Source: Streptomyces radicis
GTDB lineage: Bacteria > Actinomycetota > Actinomycetes > Streptomycetales > Streptomycetaceae
Assembly (NCBI RefSeq): GCF_003626575.1
Contig: NZ_RBDY01000008.1
Span: 62,001-126,000, forward strand
DNA length: 64,000 bases
Reading direction: 5' to 3'
A program made the position numbers and the translations under genes. The first letter of the stretch is position 1, and every line of letters starts with the position of its first letter. Under the pieces are notes generated by a model. It searched no databases. It had not been told where the DNA came from and worked only from the letters and a program-made list of their open reading frames with translations. Below are positions 61,154 through 64,000 of this stretch, one piece after another.

Positions 61154-63185
61154 GGTTGGGTGACCCTCCGGTCTGTGAGGACGGTCGCAGGGCCAAGATG
61201 TGGGCCGAGGAGGCGTACGCATCCGCACGGCCCGGCTCAAGCCGTACATAGTTGTCCCTGCCCCAGTAGTAGGTCTCCCCGGTGAGCTCGTCGCGCACGG
61301 GGAAGGGCTCGGCGCCGCCCTCCTGAGCGGGGGAGAGGCCGTACCCCTTGAGTTGCTCCATGTCCAACGAGACCGTCGCTTCGTGGGTGTGGTGGGGATC
61401 GAGGTTGACCACGATGAGCACGAGGTCGGCGTGAGGTGTCCTTGTGCGCTTGGAGTAAGCAAGGATGTGGTCGTTGTCCGTGCGGTGGAAGTGCAGATCG
61501 CGAAGCCGGCGCAGCGCGGGGTGGCGGCGGCGCAGCGCGTTCAGTGTGGTGATCAACGGCGTGATGCTGGCGCCCGCCGCGTCGGCGCCCGCCCAGTCGC
61601 GCGGGCGCAGCTGGTACTTCTCGGAGTCCAGGTACTCCTCGCTGCCGGGGGCGGCGGGGGCGTTCTCGCACAGCTCGTACCCCGCGTAGACGCCCCATGT
61701 GGGGGAGAGCGTCGAGGCCAGCACGGCCCGCGTCTCGAACGCCGCGCGCCCGCCGTGCTGGAGGTAGGCGTGCAGGATGTCGGGCGTGTTGACGAAGAAG
61801 TTGGGCCGCATGGCGGCGGCGGCCTCGCCCGTCAGCTCCGTCAGGTACTCCGTCAGCTCCCACTTGGTGTTGCGCCAGGTGAAATACGTGTACGACTGCT
61901 GGAAGCCGATCTGCGCGAGCGTGTGCATCATCGCGGGCCGCGTGAACGCCTCGGCGAGGAAGATGACGTCGGGGTCGGTGCGGTTGATCTCGGCGATGAC
62001 CTTCTCCCAGAAGACCACCGGCTTGGTGTGGGGGTTGTCCACCCGGAAGATCCGCACGCCGTGCGCCATCCAGTGGCGCAGGATCCGCAGCGTCTCGGTG
62101 ACCAGGCCCCTGAAGTCCTGCTCGAACGAGATGGGGTAGATGTCCTGGTACTTCTTCGGGGGGTTCTCGGCGTACGCGATCGTGCCGTCGGCGCGCCGGG
62201 TGAACCACTCGGGGTGGGTCTTGACCCACGGGTGGTCGGGGCTGCACTGGAGGGCGAAGTCCAGGGCGACTTCGAGGCCGAGCTCGGCCGCGGTGGCGAC
62301 GAACGCGTCGAAGTCGTCGAGCGTGCCCAGGTCGGGGTGGATCGCGTCGTGGCCGCCGTCGGGTGAGCCGATGGCCCAGGGCGAGCCGACGTCCTCGGAC
62401 CTGGCGCTCGGCGCGCCGCCGGGGCCCTTTCTGAACGCGGTGCCGATGGGGTGGATCGGCGGGAGGTAGACCACGTCGAAGCCCATGTCCGCCACCGCGG
62501 GCAGGCGCTCGGCCGCGGTGCGCAGCGTGCCGGAGACGGGGGGCGCGCCGGGGCGCACCACGGCGCCCTCGGAGCGCGGGAAGAGCTCGTACCACGAGCC
62601 GAACAGCGCGCGCTCCCGCTCCACGAGCAGGGGCATGGGCCGTGAGCAGCTGAGGAGTTCGCGCAGCGGGTGGCGCTCCAGGATCCCCCGCACCTCGGGG
62701 GTCAGCGCGGCCGCCAGGCGCGCGGCGCCCGGCAGCGTGGTGTCGGCCAGCGTCGCCGCGGCGGCCAGGACGGTGTCCTTGCCGCCGGACTTGGGGACCC
62801 CCGAGGCGGCCTGGCGCAGCAGGTCGGCGCCCTCGCTCAGGGTCAGCTCGGTGTCGGCGCCCGCCGGGATCTTGATCTGGGCCACCCGCCGCCACGAGGC
62901 CACCGGGTCGCCCCACGCCTCGACGGCGTATGTCCACCGCCCCTCGCTCTCCGGGGTCACGTCGGCGCCCCAGCGGTCGGTGCCGGGCGCCAGTTCGCGC
63001 ATCGGGGTCCAGGGCCCGCTCCGGCCGCCGGGGTCGCGCAGCACGACGTTGGCGCCGACCGCCTCCGCGCCCTCGCGGAAGACGGTCGCGGAGACCTGGA
63101 ACGTCTCGCCCGGCACGGCCTTGACCGGGCGGCGCCCGCAGTCAACGCGCGGCTGGACGTCAAGGACGGGGATTCGACCGATCAT
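61140..63185 (-). CDS. glgE: Alpha-1,4-glucan:maltose-1-phosphate maltosyltransferase GlgE
   Basis: A 681-residue GH13_3 maltosyltransferase that extends alpha-1,4-glucan from maltose-1-phosphate. The nucleophile is D383 ([12 protein letters not shown]) and the acid E412 (LAEAFTRP); both are 11 residues earlier than D394/E423 reported for S. coelicolor Glg[11 protein letters not shown] holds the third carboxylate. ATG at 63185 ([10 protein letters not shown]) with AGGTGA upstream is preferred over ATGs at 63206 and 63287. It is the first gene of the glgE-treS unit. Confidence 0.96.
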   Translation of the reverse strand: MIGRIPVLDVQPRVDCGRRPVKAVPGETFQVSATVFREGAEAVGANVVLRDPGGRSGPWTPMRELAPGTDRWGADVTPESEGRWTYAVEAWGDPVASWRRVAQIKIPAGADTELTLSEGADLLRQAASGVPKSGGKDTVLAAAATLADTTLPGAARLAAALTPEVRGILERHPLRELLSCSRPMPLLVERERALFGSWYELFPRSEGAVVRPGAPPVSGTLRTAAERLPAVADMGFDVVYLPPIHPIGTAFRKGPGGAPSARSEDVGSPWAIGSPDGGHDAIHPDLGTLDDFDAFVATAAELGLEVALDFALQCSPDHPWVKTHPEWFTRRADGTIAYAENPPKKYQDIYPISFEQDFRGLVTETLRILRHWMAHGVRIFRVDNPHTKPVVFWEKVIAEINRTDPDVIFLAEAFTRPAMMHTLAQIGFQQSYTYFTWRNTKWELTEYLTELTGEAAAAMRPNFFVNTPDILHAYLQHGGRAAFETRAVLASTLSPTWGVYAGYELCENAPAAPGSEEYLDSEKYQLRPRDWAGADAAGASITPLITTLNALRRRHPALRRLRDLHFHRTDNDHILAYSKRTRTPHADLVLIVVNLDPHHTHEATVSLDMEQLKGYGLSPAQEGGAEPFPVRDELTGETYYWGRDNYVRLEPGRADAYASSAHILALRPSSQTGGSPNHERQ

Positions 63186-63305
63186 GTGGGGATCACCTGA
63201 GAACATCGGGGACGGGCCGTTTCCCCTCGAACTGAGGGGTTTTGTCCTTTGTATCGGTTTCGCTGCTGAGTGGCTCGTTCCGTGCATCGCCGCTCCAGTC
63301 CGCGT

Positions 63306-63611
63306 TCACTCGGGTGGGGGCCGCGCCCACGCTAGGCGCTCACTGCTACGTCCGCGTATCTGAAGGCTTTCCTGAGCTTGACCGAACACACCGGTCGGCC
63401 CCCTGTGCAAATGCGGCACAGGGGGCCGATGCGCGGGGCGCGTCGGGTCGGGGGCGCCCGCGGCGTCCGTCGCGCTCGCCGCGCCCGGTGTCTCCTCAGC
63501 GGACGCGGCGCCGGGCGCGGCCGGTCCGCCCGCCGCCGCCAGCGCCACGAGCGCCGCGACGAGCAGCGTTCCTCTGCGGCGCCCGATTCGTTTGCGATGT
63601 CCGGATCGCAT
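63306..63611 (-). CDS. Possible small secreted protein
   Basis: A 101-residue ORF with a credible signal peptide (RIGRRRGTLLVAALVALAAA, cleavage near ASA-EE) and a strong AGGAGGG 6 bases before the ATG at 63611. The mature part is Ala/Pro/His-rich and runs across a strong stem-loop at 63396-63428, ending with a basic low-complexity tail. Either this is a real small exported protein whose end is affected by a frameshift, or only the ribosome site and signal peptide look convincing by chance. No relative recognised. Confidence 0.4.
   Translation of the reverse strand: MRSGHRKRIGRRRGTLLVAALVALAAAGGPAAPGAASAEETPGAASATDAAGAPDPTRPAHRPPVPHLHRGPTGVFGQAQESLQIRGRSSERLAWARPPPE
63396..63428. terminator. 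Strong 13-bp stem-loop upstream of glgE
   Basis: CGGCCCCCTGTGC pairs perfectly with GCACAGGGGGCCG around a 7-base loop. It lies about 210 bp upstream of glgE and would end minus-strand transcripts coming from the 63.6-kb ORF. Confidence 0.7.
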
Positions 63612-63858
63612 CGGCGACCCTCCTGCCGTGTGGGGGGTGTTCACCTGCTGGTTGCCGCCGGACGCCGGGGGGCGCGCGGGCCGGGGAAAGGTTCGGGGAA
63701 AGATTGCGAGAGCGACCGGTAGTGGGCGTTCTATCCCTATTTATGGGGCACGTCTCAGCTCGGTATCGCCGTCCGGTATGCGGTTCACAGCTATGTACCC
63801 GCGCAGTAATGTGCCGTCCACCGAAACGCCTACCACCGCCGACCCATTGAGGTGGACG

Positions 63859-64000
63859 ATGCGCATAGCAAGACCCCGGGCCGCGAAGATGTTCGCGGCC
63901 GTCCTCGCGATCGGGCTGATCGCGACCGGCTGCGCCAGCGAGCGCGACGACGAGGAGTCAGGGGACGACGGCCAGCCGTTCGTCTTCGGCGCCCCCGGCG
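63859..64000 (+). CDS. Partial lipoprotein, probable ABC transporter substrate-binding protein
   Basis: Only the first 47 residues are in the window. MRIARPRAAKMFAAVLAIGL leads to lipobox IATGC (C25) and an acidic linker, then PFVFGAPG where the sequence ends. The linker followed by FVFGAxG is typical of family 5 (peptide) solute-binding lipoproteins in Streptomyces, but too little is present to be sure. The ATG at 63859 follows GAGGTGG. The 247 bp upstream hold a relatively AT-rich patch near 63732-63750 that may be the promoter. Confidence 0.6.
   Translation, partial: MRIARPRAAKMFAAVLAIGLIATGCASERDDEESGDDGQPFVFGAPG

Noticed and set aside
59450..61462. A 670-residue TreS with a 103-residue N-terminal extension
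   Set aside because: The extension is a shadow of glgE in another frame. Homologues start near MSVNEPVP.

Overview
The window is very GC-rich chromosomal DNA packed with long ORFs. It looks like a Streptomyces or close relative. The support is the pairing of the polar-growth coiled-coil proteins Scy and FilP, a Streptomyces-type gvpO-A-F-G-Y-Z-J-L gas-vesicle cluster, NucS instead of MutSL, an isobutyryl-CoA mutase large subunit, a GlgE-pathway operon and frequent GTG starts. From memory, much of the order from the cobalamin adenosyltransferase to glgE resembles the S. coelicolor SCO5380-SCO5443 stretch. I could not check this by alignment.

Layout. 0-4.6 kb: gas-vesicle operon on the minus strand, cut at the left edge after gvpL. 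4.7-6.5 kb: LuxR-type two-component pair. 6.7-10 kb: membrane protein, PduO-type adenosyltransferase, TetR regulator, 3-hydroxybutyryl-CoA dehydrogenase and a STAS protein. 10.2-15.5 kb: membrane-anchored P-loop protein with a low-complexity tail, nucS, a small conserved protein, an LLM-type oxidoreductase and a small Cys-rich protein. 15.6-19.5 kb: two tandem ABC-2 exporters. 19.5-24.1 kb: filP and scy. 24.2-26.9 kb: methylmalonyl-CoA epimerase, thiolase and MeaB-like GTPase. 26.9-27.5 kb: A-poor tandem-repeat tract without a credible gene. 27.5-30.6 kb: acidic PepSY protein divergent from an OmpR-type two-component system whose sensor also carries a poly-Asp run. 30.6-37.4 kb: two MarR/DUF3817 modules flanking cslA-glxA and a GH6 hydrolase. 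37.5-40.2 kb: icmA and a thioredoxin/TPR protein. 40.7-43.3 kb: DUF6230-DUF6114-acidic protein operon. 43.4-49.4 kb: pyruvate kinase, ackA-pta and pfkA2. 49.4-53.2 kb: accessory cassette bounded by an inverted duplication. 53.3-55.5 kb: serine/threonine-dehydratase-like enzyme and amidohydrolase. 55.6-63.2 kb: glgE-treS-mak-glgB. The window ends in a truncated lipoprotein gene.

Functionally, several genes converge on acyl-CoA chemistry. Thiolase and hydroxybutyryl-CoA dehydrogenase make C4 units. IcmA rearranges butyryl/isobutyryl-CoA using AdoCbl made by the PduO enzyme and guarded by the MeaB-like chaperone. The epimerase serves methylmalonyl-CoA. Central carbon genes (pfkA2, pyk, pta-ackA) and the trehalose-to-alpha-glucan route form a second block. 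Scy, FilP, CslA and GlxA are hyphal-tip proteins.

The most unusual region is the three-gene cassette after pfkA2. A 70-bp core repeated in inverted orientation (66 of 70 bases identical) puts a copy of the pfkA2 3' tail beyond the far end of the cassette, and a decayed copy of the cassette's own lipoprotein tail next to pfkA2. The first cassette gene carries an in-frame TTA (bldA) codon.
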